Assembly (NCBI GenBank): GCA_965657505.1
Contig: CBFHON010000003.1
Span: forward strand, 131,127 to 195,126
Length of the DNA: 64,000 bases
Direction: 5' to 3'
Origin: TMED109 sp002171375
GTDB lineage: Bacteria; Pseudomonadota; Alphaproteobacteria; TMED109
The translations under genes and the position numbers were made by a program. Under the pieces are notes generated by a model. The model saw nothing but the letters and a program-made list of their open reading frames with translations, searched no databases and was not told the origin of the DNA. Shown here one piece after another: positions 33,740 to 42,539 of the stretch (position 1 is its first letter; every line of letters starts with the position of its first letter).

Positions 33740-35717
33740 AAAAATATTAATAGCAAATAGGGGAGAGATTGCGTGTAGAATAATTCGTACATGCAAATTT
33801 ATGGGTATTAAAACATTAGTTATTTATTCAGAAGCAGATGAATATTCTTTACATGTTAGAGAAGCAGATGAAGCTGTATTTATTGGAGAGTCTCCTGCAG
33901 ATAAAAGTTATCTAAATTTTAAGAAAATAGTTAAAGTTGCTATAGAAAATAAGGTAGATGCAGTTCATCCTGGTTATGGTTTTTTATCTGAAAATCCAAA
34001 TTTTGCTATGGAATTACAAAAGAAAAAAATAAAGTTTATAGGGCCTTCTGTTTTTTCTATGAAAAGTATGTCACTTAAAAATGATGCACGTAGTATGATG
34101 GAGAAAGCTGGCGTTCCAGTTTTACCAGGATTTTCTGCTGACTCTCTCTCTTATGAACAGATTGTAAAAAAATGCGAGAATATTGGTTTTCCTCTTATTA
34201 TTAAAGCCTCTGCTGGCGGTGGAGGGAAAGGCATGCATGTAATTGGCACACGTGAAGAAATAAAATCTAAATTAGCTGGTGCAAAAAGGGAGGCTTTAAG
34301 TTCATTTGGTAATGATTCTATTTTAATAGAAAAATATTTAGAAAACCCAAGACATATTGAAGTGCAAATTTTGGCAGATAACCATAATAATATCTATACT
34401 TTATCAGATAGAGATTGCAGTATACAAAGGCGTCATCAAAAGGTTATAGAAGAAGCTCCTGCGCCAAATATTAAGCCTGAAGTTAGAAAAGAAATGGCAT
34501 TGCAGGCAAAAAGTGTTGCAAAAAATATTGCATACTCTGGAGCAGGCACTATAGAGTTTCTATTTGAAAAAGATAGTTTCTATTTTATGGAAATGAATAC
34601 GCGGCTTCAAGTAGAACATCCAGTGACTGAATTGATATTAGGCCTTGATTTAGTTGAATTACAAATAAGAGTAGCAAATAATGAAAAAATTATCCTAGAT
34701 GATAATAAACTTAAAATTAGAGGCCACTCAATAGAAGCCAGAGTATATGCAGAAGTACCAGAGGAGGATTTTAAACCCTCACCTGGAAAAATTTTTAAAT
34801 TAATATTTCCCAATAACAAATATTTAAGGGTGGATACGGGTTATGTTTCAGGAGATGAAGTTTCTCCTTATTATGATCCTATGATTTCAAAAATTATTTC
34901 TTACGGAAAAGATAGAGACGACGCCATAACTAAGCTTTCAGATGCTATTTCAAATACGCATTTAGTAGGAATAAAAAACAATCTAAATTTCTTATATAAA
35001 ATTTTGAATGTTGCAGCCTTTAAAGATAAAAAAATTAGTACAGGTTTTATCAATAAATACTGGCATAAACTAGTTCCAAATAGAGAAAATATGGATTTAT
35101 TAATTCAATTATCTATTGCAGCGTATTTAAAAACTAGAAAATCAGATAAAAACCATTCTCATATAGATCCTTGGAGTAATGATAGAAATTGGCGACATGT
35201 AGAAAACGATTCAGAAGAAATATCTACTAGGTATGACAAAAAAATATTAAATTATACGGTAAAAAATATAGATTATAACAAAGTAATAATTTCTGAAGGC
35301 AATAATAAAAAGGGAAATATTTTCACATATTTATGTGATACAATGAGTGATGATTTAAGTATAATTTATAAAAATAACAAAATTGATTTTTATTTCTTAG
35401 TATTAAATAATAAAAAAATATATATAAATGTAAAAGGTTATTCTCTTACTTCTGAAATTATAAATAAGTATCATATGGACCTATCTTCAGATTCTTCTGT
35501 TGGTTCAATGGACGCACCAGTTCCTGGAAAAATAGCTAAAGTTTTTGTTAAAAAAAACCAAATTGTAAAAAAAGGTGATGTTTTAGTTATTATTGAAGCA
35601 ATGAAAATGGAGCATTCTATTATAGCTCCATATTCAGGTAAAGTAATTAAAGTAGAGGCAATTGAAGGGGAGCAAGTAAATGAAGGATTTACTGTGGCCC
35701 AGATGGAAGTGAAGTAA
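33732..35717 (+). CDS. mccA: Methylcrotonyl-CoA carboxylase alpha subunit (biotin carboxylase + biotin carrier)
   Basis: This subunit carboxylates biotin for the leucine pathway. ATG at 33732 (MIRKILIANRGEIACRIIRT) overlaps the hydratase stop; an upstream in-frame ATG inside the hydratase gene would add 27 unrelated residues. The 661-residue order is biotin carboxylase (with IKASAGGGGKGMH and EMNTRLQVEHPVTE), a linker that is unusually Asn/Lys/Ile-rich (about residues 455-585), and the biotinyl domain ending with MDAPVPGKI and EAMKMEH, Lys at about 625. The linker is poorly conserved, as in other MCC alpha proteins. It abuts the HMG-CoA lyase gene. Confidence 0.94.
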   Translation: MIRKILIANRGEIACRIIRTCKFMGIKTLVIYSEADEYSLHVREADEAVFIGESPADKSYLNFKKIVKVAIENKVDAVHPGYGFLSENPNFAMELQKKKIKFIGPSVFSMKSMSLKNDARSMMEKAGVPVLPGFSADSLSYEQIVKKCENIGFPLIIKASAGGGGKGMHVIGTREEIKSKLAGAKREALSSFGNDSILIEKYLENPRHIEVQILADNHNNIYTLSDRDCSIQRRHQKVIEEAPAPNIKPEVRKEMALQAKSVAKNIAYSGAGTIEFLFEKDSFYFMEMNTRLQVEHPVTELILGLDLVELQIRVANNEKIILDDNKLKIRGHSIEARVYAEVPEEDFKPSPGKIFKLIFPNNKYLRVDTGYVSGDEVSPYYDPMISKIISYGKDRDDAITKLSDAISNTHLVGIKNNLNFLYKILNVAAFKDKKISTGFINKYWHKLVPNRENMDLLIQLSIAAYLKTRKSDKNHSHIDPWSNDRNWRHVENDSEEISTRYDKKILNYTVKNIDYNKVIISEGNNKKGNIFTYLCDTMSDDLSIIYKNNKIDFYFLVLNNKKIYINVKGYSLTSEIINKYHMDLSSDSSVGSMDAPVPGKIAKVFVKKNQIVKKGDVLVIIEAMKMEHSIIAPYSGKVIKVEAIEGEQVNEGFTVAQMEVK

Positions 35718-36623
35718 ATGATAGATATAACTATATATGAAGTGGGTCCAAGAGATGGTCTACAAAACGAAAAAATACCATTAGATACTAATGATAAAAT
35801 TAAATTCATAAATATTCTTTCTGAAACAGGTTTGTTGTTTATAGAGAGTGGAGCTTTTGTTTCACCTAAATGGGTTCCTGCTATGGCAGATTCTAATACT
35901 GTTCTGTCAAGAATTAATAAGAAAAATAATATTAAATATCCTGTATTAACGCCTAATTTAAAAGGTTTAGAAGATGCCGTAAAATATAATAGTGATACTG
36001 CGTGCGTTTTTGCTACTCCAAGTGAAACGTTTTCAAAAAAAAACACGAATTGTTCTGTTAAGGAAGCATTAGCAAGAGCTAAAGAAGTAGCAGAAGAAGC
36101 TATAAATAAAGGTTTAAAGGTAAGAGGATATATTTCTACTGTTATGTTCTGCCCATATGAAAATGAAATAGCCTCAATAAAAGTTGCAAAGTTATCAGAG
36201 GAATTAATTAAAATAGGATGCTATGAAATATCTTTGGGCGACACTATAGGCAGTGGAACACCACTTAAAACTAAAGATATGATAAAAGCCTGCAAAGAAG
36301 CTGTAGGTGTTGAAAAGCTTGCAGTGCATTTTCATGATACCTATGGGCAAGCTTTAGCAAATATTTTGGCTAGTATAGAAATAGGAGTTAAAGTTATAGA
36401 TACGTCAGTAGGAGGTTTGGGCGGATGTCCATATGCACCTGGTGCAAAAGGTAATGTCGCCACTGAAGATGTTTTATTCATGTTAAATGGAATGGGTATA
36501 GAAACTGGCGTTGACATTGAAGAAATATGTAGTGCGTCAAAATTTGTTTTTGAAAAGTTAGGTAGAATACCCTCATCTAGAGTTTATAATGCTTTAGCCT
36601 CTAAGAAAAAAAGAATTAATTAA
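35718..36623 (+). CDS. mvaB: Hydroxymethylglutaryl-CoA lyase
   Basis: It cleaves HMG-CoA to acetoacetate and acetyl-CoA, the last step of leucine degradation. The 301-residue TIM-barrel protein shows YEVGPRDGLQNEK at the start (metal and substrate residues), SLGDTIGSGTP, VHFHDTYGQALAN with the metal histidines, and the family signature GGLGGCPYAPGAKGNVATED with the catalytic cysteine. Length is standard. The ATG immediately follows the mccA stop, so translation is likely coupled. Confidence 0.96.
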   Translation: MIDITIYEVGPRDGLQNEKIPLDTNDKIKFINILSETGLLFIESGAFVSPKWVPAMADSNTVLSRINKKNNIKYPVLTPNLKGLEDAVKYNSDTACVFATPSETFSKKNTNCSVKEALARAKEVAEEAINKGLKVRGYISTVMFCPYENEIASIKVAKLSEELIKIGCYEISLGDTIGSGTPLKTKDMIKACKEAVGVEKLAVHFHDTYGQALANILASIEIGVKVIDTSVGGLGGCPYAPGAKGNVATEDVLFMLNGMGIETGVDIEEICSASKFVFEKLGRIPSSRVYNALASKKKRIN

Positions 36624-36631
36624 ATTTTTAA

Positions 36632-37036
36632 ATGAATATAATTAAGTTAGCAGTAGGCATAAATAGTGTAGAAGATTTAAAAGATAGACAAGAACTCAAG
36701 CGTCAAAAGTATGGAAATAACACACATATTACACGATTATTTCCTAAAAAATATTTAGAAGTAAAAAATAATGGCTCAATGTATTGGGTCATAAATGGTT
36801 TTATTTCTGTTAGACAAAAAATTAGAGATATAAAAAAAGTAGAACATGATAATGGTATCCAATATTGCCATATAATTTTAGATAAAAAGCTAATTGAAAC
36901 TCAAGTTATTAGGTATAGACCTTTTCAAGGTTGGAGATATCTTAATATGGAAAAAGCTCCTAAAGATTTGTCTTTGGATGGAAAAAGGTTAGATGGGGAA
37001 CTTATAAAAACTTTAAAAGAATTATGTATTATTTAA
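36632..37036 (+). CDS. DUF1489 family protein
   Basis: The 134 residues match the alphaproteobacterial family DUF1489, whose function is unknown. Recognisable parts are NIIKLAVGINSVEDLKDRQ at the start, THITRLFPKK, the block MYWVINGFISVRQKI, and FQGWRYLNMEKAPKDL near the end. No signal peptide or membrane segment. It is 8 bases after the HMG-CoA lyase gene and may share its transcript, but the family also occurs away from leucine genes, so the link is positional only. Confidence 0.8.
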   Translation: MNIIKLAVGINSVEDLKDRQELKRQKYGNNTHITRLFPKKYLEVKNNGSMYWVINGFISVRQKIRDIKKVEHDNGIQYCHIILDKKLIETQVIRYRPFQGWRYLNMEKAPKDLSLDGKRLDGELIKTLKELCII

Positions 37037-37096
37037 TTTTTACATATATAATGGATATCTATTAAGTATAAAATATAAAAGTAAAAGGAGAATAAT

Positions 37097-37603
37097 ATGA
37101 GATTATTTAGTCAGCTATTAACAATAGTACTAGGAATTCTATTAATAAGTAAAGTTGCTTTTGCACTAGAAGTAAAACCATTAATGGATTTAGATTTAGC
37201 TAAGAAAATGGCAGATGCTTGTGAAGCAAAAAAAGCTACTACAGATTGGAGACCACTAAATATAGCAATAGTAGATTCTGGTTCTGATTTAATCTTATTT
37301 AGAAGACAAGATGGAGCGTTTTTAGGAAGTATAGATATCGCTTTAAATAAAGCTAAGTCTGCTATTATGATTCCATATCCAACTAGAGTAATTGGAGAAT
37401 TGGCTTATGGTAAAGATGGTGGCCCTGGAAGACTTCCTGGAATTTCTACTGTAGATTTTTTAGTGCCTTTTCCAGGTGGTATGCCAATTAGAACTGAAAG
37501 TGGACATCTTATTGGAGCTATAGGAATAAGTGGCGCTACAGGTGATCAAGATGAAGAATGTGCAATCGCGGCAATTGAGGCAGTGAAAGATTTACTAAAA
37601 TAA
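37097..37603 (+). CDS. Secreted GlcG/HbpS-like heme-binding-domain protein
   Basis: The protein is of the GlcG/HbpS (DUF336) family, some of whose members bind heme or corrinoid ligands while others have no known ligand. The first 25 residues form a clear signal peptide (LLTIVLGILLISKVAFA, cut after AFA). The domain itself has WRPLNIAIVDSGSDLILFRRQDGAFLGSIDIALNKAKSA and GGMPIRTESGHLIGAIGISGATGDQDEECA, typical of the family. 168 residues. A strong AAAAGGAG site precedes the ATG. The next gene starts 1 base after the stop, so a shared transcript with the amidohydrolase is likely. Confidence 0.82.
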   Translation: MRLFSQLLTIVLGILLISKVAFALEVKPLMDLDLAKKMADACEAKKATTDWRPLNIAIVDSGSDLILFRRQDGAFLGSIDIALNKAKSAIMIPYPTRVIGELAYGKDGGPGRLPGISTVDFLVPFPGGMPIRTESGHLIGAIGISGATGDQDEECAIAAIEAVKDLLK

Positions 37604-37604
37604 T

Positions 37605-39290
37605 ATGTTTGATCTAATAATAAAAAATGCAAATATTATAGATGGAACAGGTATGCCATCTTTTACAGGAGATATAGCTGTAGATGATGGCATTATAGTA
37701 AATAGAGGAAAAGATTTAGGTGATGCAAAAACTATTGTTGATGCAAAAGGCTTAAGCTTAGTTCCAGGCTTTATAGATAGTCATACACATTATGATGCAC
37801 AATTAACTTGGGACCCATGGGCCAACCCATCTCCAAAACTAGGAGTTACTACAATTATAATTGGTAATTGTGGATTTACAATTGCACCATGTAAAGCTGA
37901 ACATAGAGAATTAACAATTAAAAATCTTACCAATGTAGAGGGAATGTCATTAGACGCTCTTAAAAAGGGAATAAATTGGAATTTTGAAACATTTCCTGAG
38001 TACCTTAATTTTCTTGAAGATAGGGGAGTTGGACCAAATGTAGCAGCTTATATCGGACATTCATCAGTAAGAGTTTACGTTATGGGAGAAGAAGCCTTAA
38101 CTAGAAAAGCAAATAATGATGAAATAATAGAAATGGAAAATATTATTAAAGAAGGTATGATTAACGGTGGTTTAGGTTTTGCTACTTCAACTTTTGAAGG
38201 ACATAATGGTGAAAATGGTGTTCCTATGCCTTCTAGGCTAGCAGATAAAACTGAAATGCAATCTCTTATAAAAGCCATGTCTTCATTTGGTAGGGGTATA
38301 TTTATGCTAACGAGAGGTTCAAATACTTCCGTAGATAATATTCAGGAATGGATGAAAGGGTCGAATAGGCCTGCAGTAATTGCTGCACTCTTACATAACC
38401 CCTTATCTGATAATTCAACATTTAATATTTTGTCTGACATAACTAAAGCAACAGATAAAGGAAACGAAATGTGGGGCCAAGTTTCGTGTAGACCACTATC
38501 TATGGAGTTTACAATGAAATCACCATATTTATTTGAAGGAATTAAAAATTGGAAACCAGCAATGGAATGTCCATCTGATGAGCTATATAGAAAGGTGTTG
38601 GCTGATAACGGTTTTCGTAAAAACTTATTAAATGAAATTGAAGATGAAGCTCAGGTAAGATTATTTAACGGAGATTGGGATAAAATTATTGTTAGGGAAG
38701 TTACAAATAAAAAATTTATTGATTTAGAAGGATTATCAATTAAAGAGATTGCAAAACAAAATAATATTAATCCATTAGACTGGCTCTTAAATCACTCATT
38801 AACAGAAGATGGAATGGATACTTTATTTATTGCTATGCTATTAAATAGTGACGAAGACGCAGTTGGAAGGTTACTTAAACACCCGCGCTCTAATATTACA
38901 TTATCTGATGCAGGAGCACATTTAACATTCTTTAATGATGCTGGCTATGGTTTGTATATGCTAGAAAAATGGGTTAGAGAAAATAATTTGATGTCCAAGG
39001 AAAAAGCTATTTATAATCTAACGGGAAAACAGGCTGATATTTATAGAATTGATCAAAGAGGTAGATTAGTTCCAGGACAATATGCAGATATGATGCTTAT
39101 AGATTTTGACAAAGTAGGTGTATCAAAAACATATAGGGTTAATGATCTTCCTGGTGGTTCTAGTAGATTAAATATTGATGGACATGGAATTCATAGTGTT
39201 TGGATAAATGGAGAAAAGGTTTTTAATGAAAATTCTATAATTGATAATAAAAATTTACCTGGAAAAGTACTTCGTGGATTTCATGCATAA
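37605..39290 (+). CDS. D-aminoacylase-type amidohydrolase
   Basis: Members of this amidohydrolase group include N-acyl-D-amino-acid deacylases. The 561-residue protein has the N-terminal composite beta domain (FDLIIKNANIIDGTG), the metal motif DSHTHYDAQLTWDPW near residue 60, GNCGFTIAPCK near residue 90, GHSSVRVYVMG and the C-terminal segment LSDAGAHLTFFNDAGYG with the metal aspartate. The C-terminal beta strands (GRLVPGQYADMMLIDFDKV) complete the family layout. The substrate cannot be told from sequence; hydantoinase-like or N-acyl-D-amino acid substrates are both possible. The gene is followed by a strong terminator. Confidence 0.85.
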   Translation: MFDLIIKNANIIDGTGMPSFTGDIAVDDGIIVNRGKDLGDAKTIVDAKGLSLVPGFIDSHTHYDAQLTWDPWANPSPKLGVTTIIIGNCGFTIAPCKAEHRELTIKNLTNVEGMSLDALKKGINWNFETFPEYLNFLEDRGVGPNVAAYIGHSSVRVYVMGEEALTRKANNDEIIEMENIIKEGMINGGLGFATSTFEGHNGENGVPMPSRLADKTEMQSLIKAMSSFGRGIFMLTRGSNTSVDNIQEWMKGSNRPAVIAALLHNPLSDNSTFNILSDITKATDKGNEMWGQVSCRPLSMEFTMKSPYLFEGIKNWKPAMECPSDELYRKVLADNGFRKNLLNEIEDEAQVRLFNGDWDKIIVREVTNKKFIDLEGLSIKEIAKQNNINPLDWLLNHSLTEDGMDTLFIAMLLNSDEDAVGRLLKHPRSNITLSDAGAHLTFFNDAGYGLYMLEKWVRENNLMSKEKAIYNLTGKQADIYRIDQRGRLVPGQYADMMLIDFDKVGVSKTYRVNDLPGGSSRLNIDGHGIHSVWINGEKVFNENSIIDNKNLPGKVLRGFHA

Positions 39291-39292
39291 GT

Positions 39293-39337
39293 AATAAAGG
39301 AAGAGAATAAAGCGCTCTCTTCCTTTATTTTATATTT
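39293..39337. terminator. Bidirectional intrinsic terminator
   Basis: A perfect 14-base stem, arm 39293-39306 (AATAAAGGAAGAGA) and arm 39316-39329 (TCTCTTCCTTTATT), encloses a 9-base loop. T-rich bases follow the right arm, and A-rich bases precede the left arm so it can serve both strands. It lies between the convergent amidohydrolase and PuuD-like genes. It is the strongest terminator-like hairpin I found in the window. Confidence 0.88.
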
Positions 39338-39340
39338 AAA

Positions 39341-39940
39341 TTATCCCCATATGTTTTGGGCAGAAGCCATAGCAAATAGCATAGGAATAGATAGTAATGT
39401 ATTAGTTCTACTAAATAGCATAGCTGTTCTGGCGGATGCAGCTTTAGTGTCTGCATCAGCTTCAACTATACCAAGAGCTCTTTTTTGATTTGGCCATATA
39501 ACAAACCAAACATTTATAAACATTATAGTTCCTAGCCACATTCCTATTCCAATAGCAGTATGTTTTGCCACTCCATCAATTAAACCGATAGTTATAGCTT
39601 GGATTAAATATCCATTAAGGTGTGCTACTAGTAACCCTGTAATAATCGTGGCCATTGCTCCCCATCTAAACCAAAATAGAGCAGCTGGTGCTATTACTTT
39701 TCCAATAGCAGGCTTTTGTTCGTCTGGAATTTTTGGCATATTTGGTATTTGTACAAAATTGAAATACCATAAAAGACCTATCCACATTATTCCAGCAAGA
39801 ACATGAGCATATCTAAGTATCGTAGACCAGAATGCTGTATCTAGAGCCCCACCAGTTGAAATATAATAAATAATAAATAAAATCGTTAGAGCAATACCTG
39901 CCCATATCGTCTTTGTTAGTGATGTAAGAATATTCGCCAT
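39341..39940 (-). CDS. Integral membrane protein resembling the urate oxidase (PuuD) N-terminal domain
   Basis: The protein resembles the membrane part of PuuD-type urate oxidases, the domain often fused to cytochrome c, but no heme c motif is present here, so it is a stand-alone form. The start at 39940 (MANILTSLTKTIWAG) is preferred: a GGAGG site sits between it and an ATG 12 bases upstream. About six hydrophobic segments span the 199 residues. Possible ligands are histidines in YAHVLAGIMWIGLLWYFNF and KHTAIGIGMWLG, with NVWFVIWPNQKRAL and SRTNTLLSIPMLFAM as further family blocks. The specific function is unknown; I would not call it urate oxidase. Confidence 0.72.
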   Translation of the reverse strand: MANILTSLTKTIWAGIALTILFIIYYISTGGALDTAFWSTILRYAHVLAGIMWIGLLWYFNFVQIPNMPKIPDEQKPAIGKVIAPAALFWFRWGAMATIITGLLVAHLNGYLIQAITIGLIDGVAKHTAIGIGMWLGTIMFINVWFVIWPNQKRALGIVEADADTKAASARTAMLFSRTNTLLSIPMLFAMASAQNIWG

Positions 39941-39991
39941 ATTTACCTCCATATTATAAATAATAATACACTTCTATTAAAAATATATAAA

Positions 39992-40774
39992 TTATTTAAT
40001 ATTATAATTTTGTGCCCAATGTAAACTATCTTTAGTATTAGTTGAAGGATTATATTCACAACCAATATATCCATCATATTTTAGTTTTTCTATTATGCTA
40101 AAAATATATTGAAAATTAATTTCTCCTTTGTCTGGTTCATGCCTATATGGAGGAGATGCAATTTGCATATGTTTTGTATAACTAATACTTTTTTCAATTA
40201 TACTAGTTAAATTACCACTCATTATTTGTGCGTGGTATAAGTCTAACTGAAGTTTTAGGTACGGATGTTTTAATTCTTCAATAATATCTATTGCATCAGA
40301 TACATAATTTAGATGATAGGAGGGTATATCTTTATCATTAATAGCTTCTATTAATATAGTTATGTTTTTTCCTTTAGATAAACTAGCTGCGTAGCTAAGA
40401 TTTTTTTTAAATATATCTCTGTATTTATTCCTATATTTTTCATCTAATTCAATTCCTGGCATTATATGTATAAAAGGACACTTTAATTGTTCTGCATATT
40501 CTAATGCTATACTAAATTTTTCTTTAAATTCATTTTCTCTTCCTATGAGGCATGCAATTCCTTTTTCTCCCTTTTCTAAATTACCAGGAAAGGAATTAAA
40601 CAAAATTAATTTTAGGTTTGCTTCTTCTAGCCAAGATTTAATATGATTTATTTGATAATTATATGGAAATAAAAACTCAACTGCTTTAAAACCTAAATCT
40701 GAGGCAGCATTAAATCTTTTTTCAAATGGTAGCTCAGTAAATAAAAATGATAAATTTGCAGAAAGTTTGATCAT
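39992..40774 (-). CDS. hyi: Hydroxypyruvate isomerase-like TIM barrel protein
   Basis: Family members isomerise hydroxypyruvate and tartronate semialdehyde or act on related sugars. The 260 residues begin MIKLSANLSFLFTELPFEKRF and show the metal-binding glutamate in ILIEAINDKDIPSYH, the aspartate in LKLQLDLYHAQ, HMQIASPPYRHEPDKGEINF and the final glutamate in GYIGCEYNPS, all in order. This matches Hyi more than xylose isomerase or endonuclease IV relatives. The start is only 8 bases from the start of the opposite-strand gene. Co-orientation with the PuuD-like gene suggests one transcript, with a gap of 51 bases. Confidence 0.82.
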   Translation of the reverse strand: MIKLSANLSFLFTELPFEKRFNAASDLGFKAVEFLFPYNYQINHIKSWLEEANLKLILFNSFPGNLEKGEKGIACLIGRENEFKEKFSIALEYAEQLKCPFIHIMPGIELDEKYRNKYRDIFKKNLSYAASLSKGKNITILIEAINDKDIPSYHLNYVSDAIDIIEELKHPYLKLQLDLYHAQIMSGNLTSIIEKSISYTKHMQIASPPYRHEPDKGEINFQYIFSIIEKLKYDGYIGCEYNPSTNTKDSLHWAQNYNIK

Positions 40775-40782
40775 AAGTCATT

Positions 40783-41367
40783 ATGCGATATGTTATTATA
40801 ACCAGCAATATTTTTAATGGAAAAAAATTGTCTAAATTATTTTATACTATATTTGTTTTTATATTAATAAATACACAAATAGCATTCTCAAATAACTCAG
40901 ATATTCCTGAGGATGCAGAAGAAATTTCTCTAGTAGCAAAATATATTGATAAGCCGGAAGTAAATGAAGTTGTCATAGGAGAAACTATTATCGCTATGTC
41001 TAGCTTTTCTGCTATTATTAATAGCGCAGGAAAATTAGAGGGAGGTTTCATAGATTGTAAAGTTACTGCGTATGCTGCTCCAGGAAGAGGTTTTAGTTGC
41101 GGATTTGCACAAATGGAAAATGTATCCGGGTATTGTGTAATAAAAGATAAGAATAATGAATCAATTGTAGCAAAATTAGAATGTTCAAGCGGGGCAACAG
41201 TATCGACAGATGTAAGATGTGAAGGACGGTTAGACTTTATGTCTGGTACCGGAAAATATTCAGGAGTTAATGGTACAGCTAGACTGCATATGGAACAAAT
41301 TTTTACTGCAGGAGAAAGCTCTATTGAATTTTTAGGTTGGTGGAGACTGCCTGCCGGTAATTTATAA
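40783..41367 (+). CDS. Exported protein of unknown function, beta-rich
   Basis: I do not recognise this protein, of 194 residues if it starts at ATG 40783. A hydrophobic run (YTIFVFILINTQIAFS) with a cut after AFS gives a signal peptide. An alternative TTG start at 40828 would remove 15 unneeded residues and give the divergent hyi gene room for a promoter, so the true start is uncertain. The mature part has five cysteines and alternating beta-like segments, with GTGKYSGVNGTARLHMEQIF and EFLGWWRLP at the end. This looks like a small periplasmic beta barrel or sandwich; no function is proposed. Confidence 0.7.
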   Translation: MRYVIITSNIFNGKKLSKLFYTIFVFILINTQIAFSNNSDIPEDAEEISLVAKYIDKPEVNEVVIGETIIAMSSFSAIINSAGKLEGGFIDCKVTAYAAPGRGFSCGFAQMENVSGYCVIKDKNNESIVAKLECSSGATVSTDVRCEGRLDFMSGTGKYSGVNGTARLHMEQIFTAGESSIEFLGWWRLPAGNL

Positions 41368-41384
41368 CTACAAATGCAATTTTT

Positions 41385-42380
41385 CTATTTAACTCTATTA
41401 ACAGCTAATTTAGCGAGTGATTCTAAGGCTAATCTAGTTTCAGAATGAGGAAATACATCTAATGCATTTATGGCTTCAGAGCAATATTGATTTGCTAATG
41501 ATAAAGTTTCTTCTATTGCTTGATGTTTTTTAATTAATGAAAGTGCTTTAGTTAAATCCTGATCAGTTTGCTTTAAATTTTCAATAGTTTTATACCAAAA
41601 TAACATTTCTTCTTTATTTGCATTTCTTAAACATATTATGATGGGAAGAGTTATTTTCCCTTCCTTAAAATCATCTCCGATATCTTTACCTAAACTTTCA
41701 GAACCAATGTAGTCAAGTGCATCATCAGTAAGTTGAAAGGCAATACCTAGTTTTTGACCATATGTTAGTAAAGCATTTTGAATATTTTTATTTTTTTCAG
41801 ATAGTATTGCACTAATTTCAGCTGCTGCGCCAAATAAACTTGCTGTTTTACTTTTAATGATACTAATATAGGTTTCTTCAGATGTAGAACAATTATTGAT
41901 AGTAGAAAGTTGTAATACTTCTCCTTTTGCTATTGTGGAAGAGGTAGAAGAAAGCACTTCAAGAATTCTTTTTGAGCCATTTGCAACCATTAGTTCAAAT
42001 GATCTTGAAAATAAAAAATCGCCTACTAATACACTAGTTTTATTTCCAAAAAGATCATTTGCAGTTGCTACTCCTCTTCTTAATTTGCTTTCATCTATGA
42101 CATCATCATGTAATAATGTTGCTGTATGGATAAATTCAATACAAGCTGCTAAAGATAAATGGTTTTCGCCCTTATAATCGCATAACTTTGATGTTAATAA
42201 AGTAATTATAGGACGTATTCGTTTTCCACCTGAAGCAAGTATATGTTGTGATAACTCGCTTATCATAGGAACCTCATCTCCTATATTTTCTATAATGATA
42301 TTGTTAACATTTTCTAAATCATTGCTTACAATTTTTTGTATTTGGGCGATATTTAAATATATTTTATTAACTGAGTTCAA
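41385..42380 (-). CDS. ispB: Polyprenyl (octaprenyl/decaprenyl) diphosphate synthase
   Basis: It extends farnesyl diphosphate with isopentenyl diphosphate to the long side chain of ubiquinone. The 331 residues show SGGKRIRP near residue 52, the first aspartate-rich motif LLHDDVIDES near residue 92 and the second, QLTDDALDYIG, near residue 217. Both carry the metal-binding aspartates. Chain length is not read from sequence; alphaproteobacteria usually make decaprenyl. It is divergent from the tRNA methyltransferase gene, the same arrangement seen in related genomes. Confidence 0.92.
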   Translation of the reverse strand: MNSVNKIYLNIAQIQKIVSNDLENVNNIIIENIGDEVPMISELSQHILASGGKRIRPIITLLTSKLCDYKGENHLSLAACIEFIHTATLLHDDVIDESKLRRGVATANDLFGNKTSVLVGDFLFSRSFELMVANGSKRILEVLSSTSSTIAKGEVLQLSTINNCSTSEETYISIIKSKTASLFGAAAEISAILSEKNKNIQNALLTYGQKLGIAFQLTDDALDYIGSESLGKDIGDDFKEGKITLPIIICLRNANKEEMLFWYKTIENLKQTDQDLTKALSLIKKHQAIEETLSLANQYCSEAINALDVFPHSETRLALESLAKLAVNRVK

Positions 42381-42539
42381 TTTTTTTTAATTCCAAATTA
42401 ACAATATTAATAGATATAGCTTTTTAATATATATTATATAGAGTTTTTTTTAATTTAATTAATCATTTTTCTTCTATAGTGTAATTAATATATAAAAAAA
42501 ATATATTTATATTTATTAATTAACTTCTTTGGGTGTTTT

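Noticed and set aside
35471..36046. 191-residue open frame on the minus strand over the end of mccA and start of mvaB
   Set aside because: It is antisense to two well-supported genes and shows no recognisable domain or start signal.
42381..42539. tRNA or small RNA in the 159-base AT-rich ispB-trmN6 gap
   Set aside because: The gap is nearly all A and T with no GC stems, T-loop or other RNA signature; only a divergent promoter region is likely.
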